NCBI GenBank assembly: GCA_964522215.1
Contig: CAZFVR010000001.1
Coordinates: 62,001-126,000, forward strand
Direction of reading: 5' to 3'
Length of the DNA: 64,000 bases
Source of the DNA: CAG-390 sp964522215
Lineage (GTDB): Bacteria > Bacillota > Clostridia > Oscillospirales > CAG-272
Shown piece by piece: positions 36,762 to 45,347 of the stretch. Under the pieces are notes generated by a model. The model was not told the origin of the DNA, did not search any database, and saw only the letters and a list, made by a program, of their open reading frames with translations. Within the stretch, counting starts at the first letter, position 1; every line of letters begins with the position of its first letter. The position numbers and the translations under genes are program-made.

Positions 36762-37793
36762 TCAGTTGAGCTCAGCAAAGTACTTGATGGTGCGGACCAT
36801 CTGGCTGGTGTAGCTGTTCTCGTTATCGTACCAAGAAACGACCTGTACCTGGTAGGTGTTATCATCGATCTTGGAGACCATGGTCTGGGTAGCATCAAAG
36901 AGTGAGCCGTACTTCATGCCGACAACGTCGGAGGATACGATCTCATCGGTGTTGTAACCAAAGGACTCATTGGCGGCAGCCTTCATAGCGGCGTTGATGG
37001 ACTCCTTGGTAACGTCCTTACCGTTAACAACGGCAACAAGGATGGTGGTGGAGCCTGTGGGAGTAGGTACGCGCTGAGCGGAACCGATGAGCTTACCGTT
37101 GAGCTCGGGGATAACAAGGCCGATAGCCTTTGCAGCGCCGGTGGAGTTGGGAACGATGTTCTGTGCGCCGGCACGTGATCTTCTGAGGTCGCCCTTTCTC
37201 TGGGGACCATCAAGGATCATCTGGTCACCGGTGTAGGCATGAACAGTGGTCATGATACCGGAAACTACAGGATATGCATCGTTAAGAGCCTTGGCCATGG
37301 GAGCGAGGCAGTTGGTGGTGCAGGATGCCGCAGAGATGATCTGATCCTCAGCGGTGAGGGTCTCGTTGTTTACATTGAAAACGATGGTCTTAAGATCGTT
37401 GCCTGCGGGAGCAGAGATAACGACCTTCTTTGCGCCGGCGTTGATGTGAGCCATGGACTTCTCCTTAGAGGTGTAGAAGCCGGTGCACTCAAGAACAACA
37501 TCAACATCAAGCTTGCCCCAAGGGCAGTTGTTGGCGTCCTTCTCGGCGTAGATCTTGATCTCCTTACCATCAACTACGATGGAATCTTCGGTAGCTTCAA
37601 CAGTGTGCTTGTCCTCACCGATGCGGCCAAGGAAGGAACCCTGGGCGGTATCGTACTTGAGAAGGTGAGCGAGCATCTTGGGGCTGGTGAGGTCGTTGAT
37701 GGCAACAACTTCATAACCCTCAGCGTCAAACATCTGACGGAAAGCAAGGCGGCCGATGCGGCCGAAACCGTTAATAGCAACTTTTACTGACAT
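36762..37793 (-). CDS. gap: Glyceraldehyde-3-phosphate dehydrogenase
   Basis: GAPDH is the NAD-dependent glycolytic enzyme. The 343-residue protein has the Rossmann start VAINGFGRIGRLAFRQMF, catalytic Cys in SAASCTTNCLAPMAKAL near 157, and HAYTGDQMILDGP. RRSRAGAQNIVPNSTGAAKAIG and the C-terminal SWYDNENSYTSQMVRTI follow. Codon choice is clearly more biased than in neighbouring genes (few synonymous codons, many C/G-ending optimal forms), as expected for very high expression. GGAGG precedes the ATG. Upstream, TATAAT at 37883-37878 has no clear -35. Rex, encoded in this window, often acts on redox genes, but I see no convincing Rex site here. Confidence 0.98.
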   Translation of the reverse strand: MSVKVAINGFGRIGRLAFRQMFDAEGYEVVAINDLTSPKMLAHLLKYDTAQGSFLGRIGEDKHTVEATEDSIVVDGKEIKIYAEKDANNCPWGKLDVDVVLECTGFYTSKEKSMAHINAGAKKVVISAPAGNDLKTIVFNVNNETLTAEDQIISAASCTTNCLAPMAKALNDAYPVVSGIMTTVHAYTGDQMILDGPQRKGDLRRSRAGAQNIVPNSTGAAKAIGLVIPELNGKLIGSAQRVPTPTGSTTILVAVVNGKDVTKESINAAMKAAANESFGYNTDEIVSSDVVGMKYGSLFDATQTMVSKIDDNTYQVQVVSWYDNENSYTSQMVRTIKYFAELN

Positions 37794-38008
37794 AATTAAA
37801 TATCCTCCGTTTTTTGTTAGTCCGTGTATTTCAACGGACCATTTATTGCCACTGTATATTTTAACTCAAACCGCCCGATTATACAAGTACTTTGTTGAAA
37901 ATTTATCATTTTCGTTACATATGACGAACATTTGAGGCATATCAGAGCAATTTTTGATTGATTTTTCACATGTAAAAATTAGCACTTACGGTGCTTATAT
38001 CCATACAC

Positions 38009-38037
38009 TTGACTGATGCGCTGAAAAAGTGTATAAT
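38009..38037 (+). promoter_or_regulatory. Promoter of the transferase fusion gene
   Basis: TTGACT (38009-38014) and TATAAT (38032-38037) are separated by 17 bases. Transcription near 38044 rules out the in-frame ATG at 38029 and supports the ATG at 38095. Confidence 0.85.
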
Positions 38038-38094
38038 ATACGCAATGGGGTGCGAGCACAGCACCAAAAACATAAATCGGGAGGCGGCGAGGAA

Positions 38095-39510
38095 ATGAAA
38101 AAAATATATATCGGAGCGGCATCATGCCCGCCACGGCACTCGCGCGAGGAGCTTTTGGCGGCATTCGGTGCGGAGTACACCGACACGCTGAGGACCGACG
38201 ATTCGCTCCTTGGCGCTTCTCTTTTGCTTGATATGCTGCGCTATATACATCTGCATCCCGGCCGGAGAACACGTGTGATGCGCAACGATAACGGCAAGCC
38301 GCAGTTTGCGCAATGTCCGCGGGTTGGATTTTCGATATCTCACAGCCACGGTGTGGCGGTGTGCGCGATATCGGACGACTGCGCGGACATTGGCGCGGAT
38401 ATCGAAATATATGACACCGCAGAAACAACGCATGAGGATCGTGATCAGGGCTTCTCCGAAGGCGATCCCTCCGCTGTACGCCGCCAAAAGCTTGCCGAGC
38501 GTTGGCTTATCCCGCACGGCTTTGACCCTGCCGAGTTTTTGTATGGTAATACTGCGGCAAACTGCGAGCAGCATGCATTTACCAAAGCATGGACAGCGTT
38601 CGAGGCGGCATCAAAATACACGGGCGGCAAGCTTGCCGATAGATGTGGCTGTCCCACAGGCACAAGGATATCTCATTTTGAGATAAAAGAAACAAGATCG
38701 ACGACACGCGCGGGGTGTGTGGCAATATGCCACACCGACGACACACGGCTGATCCCCTGCCCCGATTTTTTTGCCGTCACTCGCGGTGCACCGCGGGTAT
38801 CGGTGCTTGGCGTGGAGTTTGATCCGCTGACGAGGGCGGCGGCCGCAGGCTGTGTCACCGAGCAGCTTTTGCATGGCGACGGGCTGTTTACTATCGTAAC
38901 GCCCAATCCCGTTATTTCCATGAACTGCCGCCGCGACCCCGCGCTGATGCGCTCGGTCAATTCGGCATCGCTATCCATCCCCGACGGGCGCGGCGTCATC
39001 GATGCCGCGAAGCGGCAGGGCACACCACTGCCGGAGCGTGTGTGCGGTATAGATCTTGCAGAGGACATTCTATCTGCGGCCGCCAAACACGGTTGGCACG
39101 TGTTTTTGCTTGGAGGCGCGCCCGGACGTGCCGAGGAGGCCGCCGCGCGGCTGAGAGCCGAGCATGCGGGGCTTATCATATGCGGCACTCTTGACGGTTA
39201 CGGCGGGATATCCGACACCGACCGTATATGGAATACGCTCACGGCCGCCGCGCCGGACATTCTTTTTGTATGCCTCGGCTCTCCCATGCAGGAGCGTTTT
39301 ATATTCGACAACGCCAAGCGGCTCTCGGCGGCCGGTGTGCGACTTGCCGCCGCGCTTGGCGGATCCGTTGATGTTTGGTCAGGCAGTGTACGGCGCGCGC
39401 CGTACATCGTTATCAAAGCCAAACTTGAATGGCTTTGGCGGTGCATCTGCCAACCGCGCCGTCTGTGCGTTTTGCCTACGCTTATAAAATACCGTTTGCT
39501 TACAAAATGA
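38095..39510 (+). CDS. Fusion: 4'-phosphopantetheinyl transferase domain + WecG/TagA/CpsF glycosyltransferase domain
   Basis: A single 471-residue protein with two unrelated enzyme domains. Residues 1-220 resemble Sfp/AcpT-type phosphopantetheinyl transferases: RVGFSISHSHGVAVCAI (77-92), the magnesium-binding GADIEIYD with D102 and E104, and FTKAWTAFEAASKYTGGKL with E170 and K174. Residues 233-460 are a GT26 (WecG/TagA) glycosyltransferase: VSVLGVEFDP, TPNPVIS (269-275) and IPDGRGVIDA with likely catalytic D297. FLLGGAPG, CLGSPMQERF and the C-terminal RAPYIVIKAKLEWLWR follow. TagA-type enzymes add N-acetylmannosamine or a related sugar to a membrane-linked acceptor. AGGAA-type ribosome binding at 38086 and the promoter fix the start. 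No stop or restart lies between the domains. The gene is monocistronic and divergent from gap. Domain assignments are from motifs; joint function is unknown. Confidence 0.82.
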   Translation: MKKIYIGAASCPPRHSREELLAAFGAEYTDTLRTDDSLLGASLLLDMLRYIHLHPGRRTRVMRNDNGKPQFAQCPRVGFSISHSHGVAVCAISDDCADIGADIEIYDTAETTHEDRDQGFSEGDPSAVRRQKLAERWLIPHGFDPAEFLYGNTAANCEQHAFTKAWTAFEAASKYTGGKLADRCGCPTGTRISHFEIKETRSTTRAGCVAICHTDDTRLIPCPDFFAVTRGAPRVSVLGVEFDPLTRAAAAGCVTEQLLHGDGLFTIVTPNPVISMNCRRDPALMRSVNSASLSIPDGRGVIDAAKRQGTPLPERVCGIDLAEDILSAAAKHGWHVFLLGGAPGRAEEAAARLRAEHAGLIICGTLDGYGGISDTDRIWNTLTAAAPDILFVCLGSPMQERFIFDNAKRLSAAGVRLAAALGGSVDVWSGSVRRAPYIVIKAKLEWLWRCICQPRRLCVLPTLIKYRLLTK

Positions 39511-39525
39511 TACGATCCCCTAAAA

Positions 39526-39570
39526 GATGCATGGTCGCCACACAAAGAGTGGCGACCATGCGTCTTTTTT
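39526..39570 (+). terminator. Terminator after the transferase fusion gene
   Basis: A 16-base stem (39526-39541 with 39549-39564; GATGCATGGTCGCCAC, one mismatch) has a 7-base loop and is followed by six Ts. Confidence 0.93.
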
Positions 39571-39668
39571 GTTTATTTAACATAGGATGTAGTAAGATGT
39601 AACATCCAAAGCTTTGCCAATCGACAACGACGATCCCTCCGCCCTCGCATATGATGCCGGGGCACCTT

Positions 39669-39867
39669 CCACGGCACTTGGGAGGCTTTTGGTTAGTGCT
39701 AACATACTGCGAAGCCGTATAGACAACGATAGATATCAGAACGTTAAAATCTTATTTTCCATATATCATATCTATATATACCGAAGATATCAAAACAATA
39801 AAAACTTGCTTTCTATATGTCTACCCAATAAAGTTCAGACTCTTGCCAAGGCTCCCAAGTGTCGCGG
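39669..39867. repeat. AT-rich element with imperfect inverted ends and an internal direct repeat
   Basis: CCACGGCACTTGGGAGGCTT (39669-39688) is repeated inverted near 39846-39867 as AAGGCTCCCAAGTGTCGCGG. Between them the sequence is very AT-rich. It contains two similar copies of about 36 bases starting at 39735 and 39790 (GATATCAGAACGTTAAAATC and GATATCAAAACAATAAAAAC). The 380-base gap between the terminator and the phosphatase gene (39571-39951) holds only this. It may be a MITE-like remnant; no target-site duplication was confirmed and no transposase is present. Confidence 0.4.
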
Positions 39868-39951
39868 GAGCAGGAGCTCCGCACCTGCGGGATCATTCGA
39901 TATGGTAATGCTGAAAAGTTAAGTTATAGTCGTTCAAAGCGCAGTAGCCTG

Positions 39952-41772
39952 TCAGCTGCCAAAATCCTCCGCGCCGAACACGGCGGCTATGAACTTTGCG
40001 ATATCGGTATTATCGCACTTGGAATCGGTCAGCAACCGCTCGCTTCCGCCGCCGAGGGCAAACACCGGCACATTGGTGTTCGTATGAGTCGTTTTTGTAA
40101 ATCTATACGTTGCGCCAAGCTTATTAACGCCACCGGTCTCATGGTCGGCAGTGATGATGAGTACGGTATCCGGGTGCATCAGGACGAACTCGATAACATA
40201 TGCAATGGCATCGTTGTATCTCTTGACCGCCATTACCATATCATCATACTTATTATCGTGCGAATTTTTGTCTATATATGCCTCCTCAAGCATCATAAAG
40301 AAGCTGGAGTTATCGGCGGAGATGATAGAGAGTGCCTCCTTAGCCTTGGCGGTCAGCGCGTTGCCCACACTACCCTGGCAGAAATCTATATCACCGTTTT
40401 TGATAAGCGCATCAATCTGATCCTGTATATCCTTCGTATTGTTACGGCTATCGGTATGTGCTGTAAAGCCTGCGGGAGTTGCGCCTGTTATGACATCGGT
40501 CGTAAGCACGGCTGTTTTTGCGCCCGTGGAAGCCGCAAGCTCGCGCACATTCTGCTTTGATTTTTTTCTGTTATCAAGACCAACATATCCGTTTATCGTT
40601 TTATACCCTGATGAGAGCGCAGTGGCGGAGGCGGCACTATCGGTATATGAGGCAGAACCAAGCGGGTTCACCGAATAAGAATAGGTCGTGCATGTACCTA
40701 CTACCGGCAGTGTATCGGCATAAAAGCCGCCCATGCCCTCCTTGTTTGCAGCAAGGATATGGTTGCGCCCCATGCCATCGCCTATCATAAGTATGGCATT
40801 GCGAGCCTCACGGAACAAAAATTCCTTTGCCGCCGCACTCTCAGGCACTGTAACACTTATATCCGCGCCGTGCTCGCCGGATCTTATCATATCATTGAGG
40901 AGCACACCGGCGCCGCCGCCTACCATATAACCGTTACCGAGCGCAACTATCTTTTTTCCAACGGCGGACAAAAGATATTCGCCATCCGCAAGAGCCGTGG
41001 AGGCAAGCGCGGCGCTTTCCTCACGATTGGTAGCGCCTATCAGTATCTCGTGCTCCTTTTCGGCATCGGATGCACTGTCCGCAGTGACGGTCAGCATAAT
41101 ACCCGCCGCATCATGCAGTGCCGCGGCAAAATTCTCTGCGGCGTAACAGGCCAGTGTATCCCCCTCCGGGTAGACCACGCTGTAATCGGTGATCCTGGCG
41201 CCGTTAAGGGTAACGATGCCCACCTCATACTCATGGCGCACAAGATCCACTCGGTTGGTGTATACGGTAATGCTCTTATCCTCGCGGCTGACATAATTTT
41301 CAAGGAAGTGCTCAACAGCCTGCATGGTGGACTGCGCATTACCACCGAGGATTATGACGCGCTCGTTTTCGTATGTAATGACAAAGTCCTTTTCGCGCAG
41401 CTCGGCAAGATACTTTATCGATTCGGGGCGGTTGGTGTTACCTATAAGTATCTCGCAGGCGGGCTTTGTGATATCCGGTGTGGTGGAATATATAAAGTCC
41501 TCGGTTACGTCAAGCTTTACGCCAACACGTTCCTCAATGCCGGTGCGCAGAGCCTTAAGGCAATTGCGGTAATCTTCGGTATAGTCTGTTTCTCTTACGA
41601 TCTTATACGCCGAAAGATCAAGCACCACAGGCTCGATCTGCGGCTCGGTCTCCGGTGGCTCGGTGGTAGTCTCTCCCCCACCCTGCTGCACGCATGCGGC
41701 AAGTGGCAGGAGCATTATCAATGCAAGGATCAGTGCCAAGTGTCTTATACAGAAGCGTTTTGTCTTTATCAT
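39952..41772 (-). CDS. Lipoprotein alkaline phosphatase with duplicated N-terminal modules
   Basis: A 606-residue protein with lipobox LAAC (C27) after a hydrophobic signal, so it is anchored outside the membrane. Residues about 320-606 are a PhoA-type alkaline phosphatase: MIGDGMG with metal-binding D332, SYTDSAASATALSSG with nucleophile S379, EEAYIDKNSHDN, ITADHETGG and THTNTNVPVFA. Before it stand two related modules: about 51-175 (CEILIGNTNRPES, VIILGGNAQSTMQAVEHFL) and about 190-310 (HEILIGATNREES, KIVALGNGYMVGGGAGVLL). These look like a tandem duplication of a domain often placed before secreted hydrolase domains. A Thr/Pro/Glu linker follows the lipid Cys. It probably scavenges phosphate from organic esters. 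Its neighbours give no pathway context. Confidence 0.88.
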   Translation of the reverse strand: MIKTKRFCIRHLALILALIMLLPLAACVQQGGGETTTEPPETEPQIEPVVLDLSAYKIVRETDYTEDYRNCLKALRTGIEERVGVKLDVTEDFIYSTTPDITKPACEILIGNTNRPESIKYLAELREKDFVITYENERVIILGGNAQSTMQAVEHFLENYVSREDKSITVYTNRVDLVRHEYEVGIVTLNGARITDYSVVYPEGDTLACYAAENFAAALHDAAGIMLTVTADSASDAEKEHEILIGATNREESAALASTALADGEYLLSAVGKKIVALGNGYMVGGGAGVLLNDMIRSGEHGADISVTVPESAAAKEFLFREARNAILMIGDGMGRNHILAANKEGMGGFYADTLPVVGTCTTYSYSVNPLGSASYTDSAASATALSSGYKTINGYVGLDNRKKSKQNVRELAASTGAKTAVLTTDVITGATPAGFTAHTDSRNNTKDIQDQIDALIKNGDIDFCQGSVGNALTAKAKEALSIISADNSSFFMMLEEAYIDKNSHDNKYDDMVMAVKRYNDAIAYVIEFVLMHPDTVLIITADHETGGVNKLGATYRFTKTTHTNTNVPVFALGGGSERLLTDSKCDNTDIAKFIAAVFGAEDFGS

Positions 41773-41793
41773 ACCGTTAACCTTTCCGGTCTG

Positions 41794-41815
41794 CCGCCCG
41801 ATGGCTATCGGGCGG
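41794..41815 (-). other. GC-rich hairpin in the phosphatase leader
   Basis: CCGCCCGAT/ATCGGGCGG (41794-41802 with 41807-41815) forms a 9-base stem with a 4-base loop, ending 21 bases before the phosphatase start. There is no T-run on the minus strand, so it is not a standard terminator for pepF. It may affect translation initiation or mark the end of pepF mRNA. Confidence 0.5.
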
Positions 41816-41913
41816 CGTTTCAGCCTGTTGTTTTTTGACTTTTTTACGTTGCTTTTTGTTTTTTACGCTTATGGAGATGCGCTTTTATTTGCTGTAACGG
41901 GAATGTGTGCTGT

Positions 41914-43704
41914 TTACTTTTGGAGAGAATCGAGAAGATCCGAGAATTCGGTTATCGTCTCGTCAAATATACGCATGGCATCGGCCACGGTATCCGGCTT
42001 TGTAAGATCGATGCCGGCAGTTTTAAGCTCATCAAGCGGGTAAGCGGAGCCACCGAGGGTGAGGAACTTGAGGTATCCCGCGGGATCCTCGCCTGCGGCT
42101 ATCCTGCCTGCGATCGATACCGCACTGCAAAAGCCGGTGGCGTACTGATAAACATAAAATGCGGTGTAGAAGTGAGGGATATATGTCCACTCATAGCGCA
42201 TTATATCGTTGATCTCCGCGCCCTCGTAGTAGGTGGAGATAAGCTCATAATACACATCGGACAGCGCCTTGGCGGTCAGGGGCTGACCTGCCTCATACAT
42301 GGCATGTGTGCGGCGCTCAAACTCGGCAAAGAGTGTCTGGCGGAAGACGGTGGTGCGGAAGCCCTCAAGGAAGTGATTGAGGATATATGCACGACGACCC
42401 GGATCATTCTCATGCGCGAGGAGATACTTTGTAAGCATTACCTCGTTGACGGTCGATGCGACCTCCGCGACCATGATGCGATAATTGCTGTTGACGTAAT
42501 CCTGTGCTTCGCTTGAGAAATAAGAATGCATGGCGTGACCCAGCTCGTGCGCGAGGGTAAAGGCATCGTCAAGCGTATCGGTATAGTTGAGCATGACATA
42601 AGGATGCACGCCGTAAACGCCCGCGGAGAACGCGCCGGAGCGTTTGCCGCGGTTTTCGTACACATCGATCCAGTGCTCGTTGTACGCGCGGTCAAGCAGC
42701 TCGCCGTAGCGCTCGCCAAAGGGCTTAAGTGCCTCCTTGACCAGAGTTTTTGCATCCTCGTAGGGCATGGGAGCATCCACACCGTCCACGATCGGAACAT
42801 AAAGATCGAACATATCGATGCTATCTGCCTTCATGGCGCGGCGGCGAAGCTCGAGATAGCGTTTCATGGACGGAAGTGCATCATGAATGGCGCTGACCAG
42901 TGAATCATACACAGAGACAGGCACATTACCGGCAAAAAGAGCCGCCTCGCAGGCCGATCCAAAGCCGCGCAGCTTGGCTCTTACGCAATCGTTTTTGACC
43001 GATCCGCCATAGGTCGCGGCAAAGGTATTGACGTATTTTTTGTATGTTCCGAAAAACTTTTCAAATGCATCGCGGCGGACCTCGCGATCGGTATTCTCGC
43101 GGTAGACACCAAAGTTACCGTTGGAGAGGGGAGCATCGCTTCCGTCCGACATTTTAACGGTCGGGAACTCCATATCAACGTTTGTAAGCATTCTGTAGCA
43201 CTCTCCGGCCGCCTCTGTGACCTCACCAAGCTCGGCAAGCATTGCCTCGCGTGCGGGATCGAGCACATGCTCCTGCGAGCGGAGCTGATCGCGTATGCTG
43301 AATGCATATTTTTCAAGCTTCGGCTCGGTGTCCAGCCAACTCTCAAGCGTTTCACTGCCGATGGCGATAAGCTCGGGGCTCACAAAGGCGAGCGCGGAGC
43401 TGAGCTTTACATAAAGCGAGGTGGCGCGCGCATCAAGCTCCTGATATTCCGGGTCGGAACTGTCGGCGGCGGCATGGAGGAACGCATAGGATAATACCAG
43501 CTCGATCTTTTCTTCAAGCGAGTAGATGGCATCAAGCGCCTCGGCAAGTACGGCGGCAGAATCACCAAGATGACCGCGATATTTAACAACATCGCCTATT
43601 TTATTTTCGCAATCGGCATATGCCTCCCAAAACGCCTCACGCGTTTTGAAGATATGCGTAAAATCCCATGTGTAGCGGGGATCGGCTTCTTTTCTGGTTA
43701 TCAT
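41914..43704 (-). CDS. pepF: Oligoendopeptidase F
   Basis: A cytoplasmic M3B metallopeptidase that cleaves short peptides. The 596-residue protein has the zinc motif HELGHAMHSYFSS near residue 380 and the third ligand Glu in VAEVASTVNEVML. The C-terminal YIPHFYTAFYVYQYATGF is the substrate-binding region. The N-terminal DPRYTWDFTHIFKTREAFW is typical of PepF. The ATG at 43704 has AAAGGA upstream and a consensus promoter. The phosphatase gene follows after 141 bases. Confidence 0.95.
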   Translation of the reverse strand: MITRKEADPRYTWDFTHIFKTREAFWEAYADCENKIGDVVKYRGHLGDSAAVLAEALDAIYSLEEKIELVLSYAFLHAAADSSDPEYQELDARATSLYVKLSSALAFVSPELIAIGSETLESWLDTEPKLEKYAFSIRDQLRSQEHVLDPAREAMLAELGEVTEAAGECYRMLTNVDMEFPTVKMSDGSDAPLSNGNFGVYRENTDREVRRDAFEKFFGTYKKYVNTFAATYGGSVKNDCVRAKLRGFGSACEAALFAGNVPVSVYDSLVSAIHDALPSMKRYLELRRRAMKADSIDMFDLYVPIVDGVDAPMPYEDAKTLVKEALKPFGERYGELLDRAYNEHWIDVYENRGKRSGAFSAGVYGVHPYVMLNYTDTLDDAFTLAHELGHAMHSYFSSEAQDYVNSNYRIMVAEVASTVNEVMLTKYLLAHENDPGRRAYILNHFLEGFRTTVFRQTLFAEFERRTHAMYEAGQPLTAKALSDVYYELISTYYEGAEINDIMRYEWTYIPHFYTAFYVYQYATGFCSAVSIAGRIAAGEDPAGYLKFLTLGGSAYPLDELKTAGIDLTKPDTVADAMRIFDETITEFSDLLDSLQK

Positions 43705-43797
43705 TTTTAAATTTTTCCTTTCTTTTCTTATCGGATGATCACGGCGCGGTGGCGTGCCGCAGGGCACCGACGGTCAGCATTATTTTTTATTATATCA

Positions 43798-43826
43798 ATT
43801 ATACCATGCAATTACCGCCGTGTCAA
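43798..43826 (-). promoter_or_regulatory. pepF promoter
   Basis: On the minus strand TTGACA (43826-43821) and TATAAT (43803-43798) are 17 bases apart. The 408-base spacer 43705-44112 holds this and the divergent promoter at 44045; I see no gene in it. Confidence 0.88.
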
Positions 43827-44044
43827 TCAAAATCGGCGTTATTAACAAAATTGATGGCATATTTGGTGAAAGATGCCGCAGACACCTGTTCCGCCTCCAC
43901 TGCGGCAAAATCCAAGGCCCTGCGCCGCGCCTGAACTTTGTGCGAATATTCGCTAAGAAATGAACTTTTTCAAGTTTTTTATGCTTTTTTGATATCTCAT
44001 TCAAAAATATTTATCAATTTGTGCAATGTTTTTTGCGTAAGCTA

Positions 44045-44073
44045 TTGACATTTGCCATGAGTTGCTTTATAAT
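44045..44073 (+). promoter_or_regulatory. Sigma factor gene promoter
   Basis: TTGACA (44045-44050) and TATAAT (44068-44073) are separated by 17 bases, 40 bases before the start codon. Confidence 0.88.
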
Positions 44074-44112
44074 AAATATGTATAAACAAGGAAAAGGAAC
44101 TCGGTTTCACCA

Positions 44113-44754
44113 ATGGAAGGCAAAAAGGACCCACACCCCTCGCATCTTGAACGGTCAGAATGCAGTTCCCAGCAGGATACAGAGCACTTGCGGCTTCTTT
44201 GGTGCGCCAAAAACGGTGACGAGAAGGCTTTTTCCGAGCTTACGGAAATATATGCTCCCATGCTGAGGGCGGCGGTACAGCAATACCGCGGCGAGATAAG
44301 CGAACAGGATATTGAAGAATTACAGCAGGAGGCTCTCCTGGCTTTTCATCGTGCCGTACAAAAATACGACCCACTTAGGGGAGACATAAAATTCGGCCTG
44401 TACGCCAAGGTGTGCGTAAACAAAGCAATGATAAGCGCACTGCGGCGGATAACGCGAAACCGCCAACGCATTGAGTATATTCCGATGGATGATGCACCCG
44501 GTGACAGCGCCCCCTCCCCTGCCGACTCTGTGATAGAGCGGGAGGACGAGCGTTCGCTGCGCCGTTTGATAGACAGCAATCTCTCCGAGCTTGAACGCAA
44601 GGTCTGGTGGCTGTACTATTCCGGAGCAGGTGCCGATGAGATAGCGACTGCGACCGGAAAGACCAAAAAATCAATTGAGAACGCAATCTTCAGAGTACGC
44701 AAAAAGCTAAGAACCATACTGTCAGAAAAAAGACAGCACCCAAATAATATATAA
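44113..44754 (+). CDS. Sigma-70 family RNA polymerase sigma factor (region 2 + region 4 only)
   Basis: A 213-residue sigma factor lacking regions 1 and 3. Region 2 lies around 30-115 (LLWCAKNGDEKAFSELTEIY, ELQQEALLAFHRAVQKYDP, KFGLYAKVCVNKAMISALRR). Region 4 starts about 155 (LSELERKVWWLYYSGAGADEIATATGKTKKSIENAIFRVRKKL). The layout and the AKVCVNKAMISALRR segment resemble the SigH/sporulation-competence group more than classic ECF factors, but assignment is uncertain. No anti-sigma gene follows. A zinc-ribbon protein gene is next. Confidence 0.85.
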   Translation: MEGKKDPHPSHLERSECSSQQDTEHLRLLWCAKNGDEKAFSELTEIYAPMLRAAVQQYRGEISEQDIEELQQEALLAFHRAVQKYDPLRGDIKFGLYAKVCVNKAMISALRRITRNRQRIEYIPMDDAPGDSAPSPADSVIEREDERSLRRLIDSNLSELERKVWWLYYSGAGADEIATATGKTKKSIENAIFRVRKKLRTILSEKRQHPNNI

Positions 44755-44836
44755 AGCCTGCCGCGAATCGTCATACATTTCCGCGCATGAAGCTCGCCGC
44801 AGGAAAATATACAATTTTCACACAGAGGAGCAAAAA

Positions 44837-45211
44837 ATGAACGAGGAAAAAGTAATGGCAGCCGAGCTTTCAGCAACAGCAGAGGTCGCCGCGGAGGAAC
44901 AGCAGGAATTCCATGACGAGACGCTGGTTTGCGTGGAATGCGGCAAGGAGTTTGTCTTCAGCGCAGGAGAGCAGGCTTTTTACAAAGAAAAGGGTTATGT
45001 AAACAAACCCAAAAGATGCCGCGAATGCCGCAATGCCAAAAAGGCAAAGAACCAGACCGAGCGTACATACTACTATGCCGTATGCGACGAGTGCGGGGCG
45101 GAGGCCAAGCTTCCCTTTGAGCCCTCGGCTGACAAGCCTGTTTACTGCAGCGTTTGCCACGGCAAGCACTTGGCCGAGCGCCGCGCAAAAGCTGCGGGTG
45201 CCGAGGCATAA
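44837..45211 (+). CDS. Zinc-ribbon protein with two CxxC pairs per half
   Basis: A 124-residue protein. The first half has CVEC and CRECRNAKK around FVFSAGEQAFYKEKGYVNKP, matching the probable zinc-ribbon family widespread in Clostridia. The second half has CDEC and CSVCHGKHLAERR about 18 residues apart, like the small CxxC-type zinc fingers of that group. It is therefore expected to bind two zinc ions. The acidic N-terminus is low complexity. GAGGAG precedes the ATG. It probably acts on nucleic acid or ribosomes, but no function is established. Confidence 0.82.
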   Translation: MNEEKVMAAELSATAEVAAEEQQEFHDETLVCVECGKEFVFSAGEQAFYKEKGYVNKPKRCRECRNAKKAKNQTERTYYYAVCDECGAEAKLPFEPSADKPVYCSVCHGKHLAERRAKAAGAEA

Positions 45212-45232
45212 TGCCGTCTTGCAGCAAAAAAA

Positions 45233-45273
45233 ACACAGACCGGATCCATGCGGGGCCGGTCTGTGTTTGTTTT
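45233..45273. terminator. Bidirectional terminator between the zinc-ribbon gene and hom
   Basis: An 11-base stem, ACACAGACCGG (45233-45243) with CCGGTCTGTGT (45256-45266), is followed by TTGTTTT on the plus strand and by a T-run (As at 45226-45233) on the minus strand. Confidence 0.88.
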
Positions 45274-45347
45274 ATCTCGCTTTTTATTATTAATATCGAT
45301 TTATATCGTCATCGTCATCCGCGCAGAAGAAGTCAAGCGCCGCGGCA

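Noticed and set aside
39614..39922. A 102-codon plus-strand frame in the gap before the phosphatase gene
   Set aside because: It lies after a terminator, has no promoter or ribosome site, and its repeats come from the AT-rich DNA element.
40759..41838. A 359-codon plus-strand frame opposite the alkaline phosphatase gene
   Set aside because: The minus-strand gene has a lipobox and complete catalytic motifs; this is its shadow.
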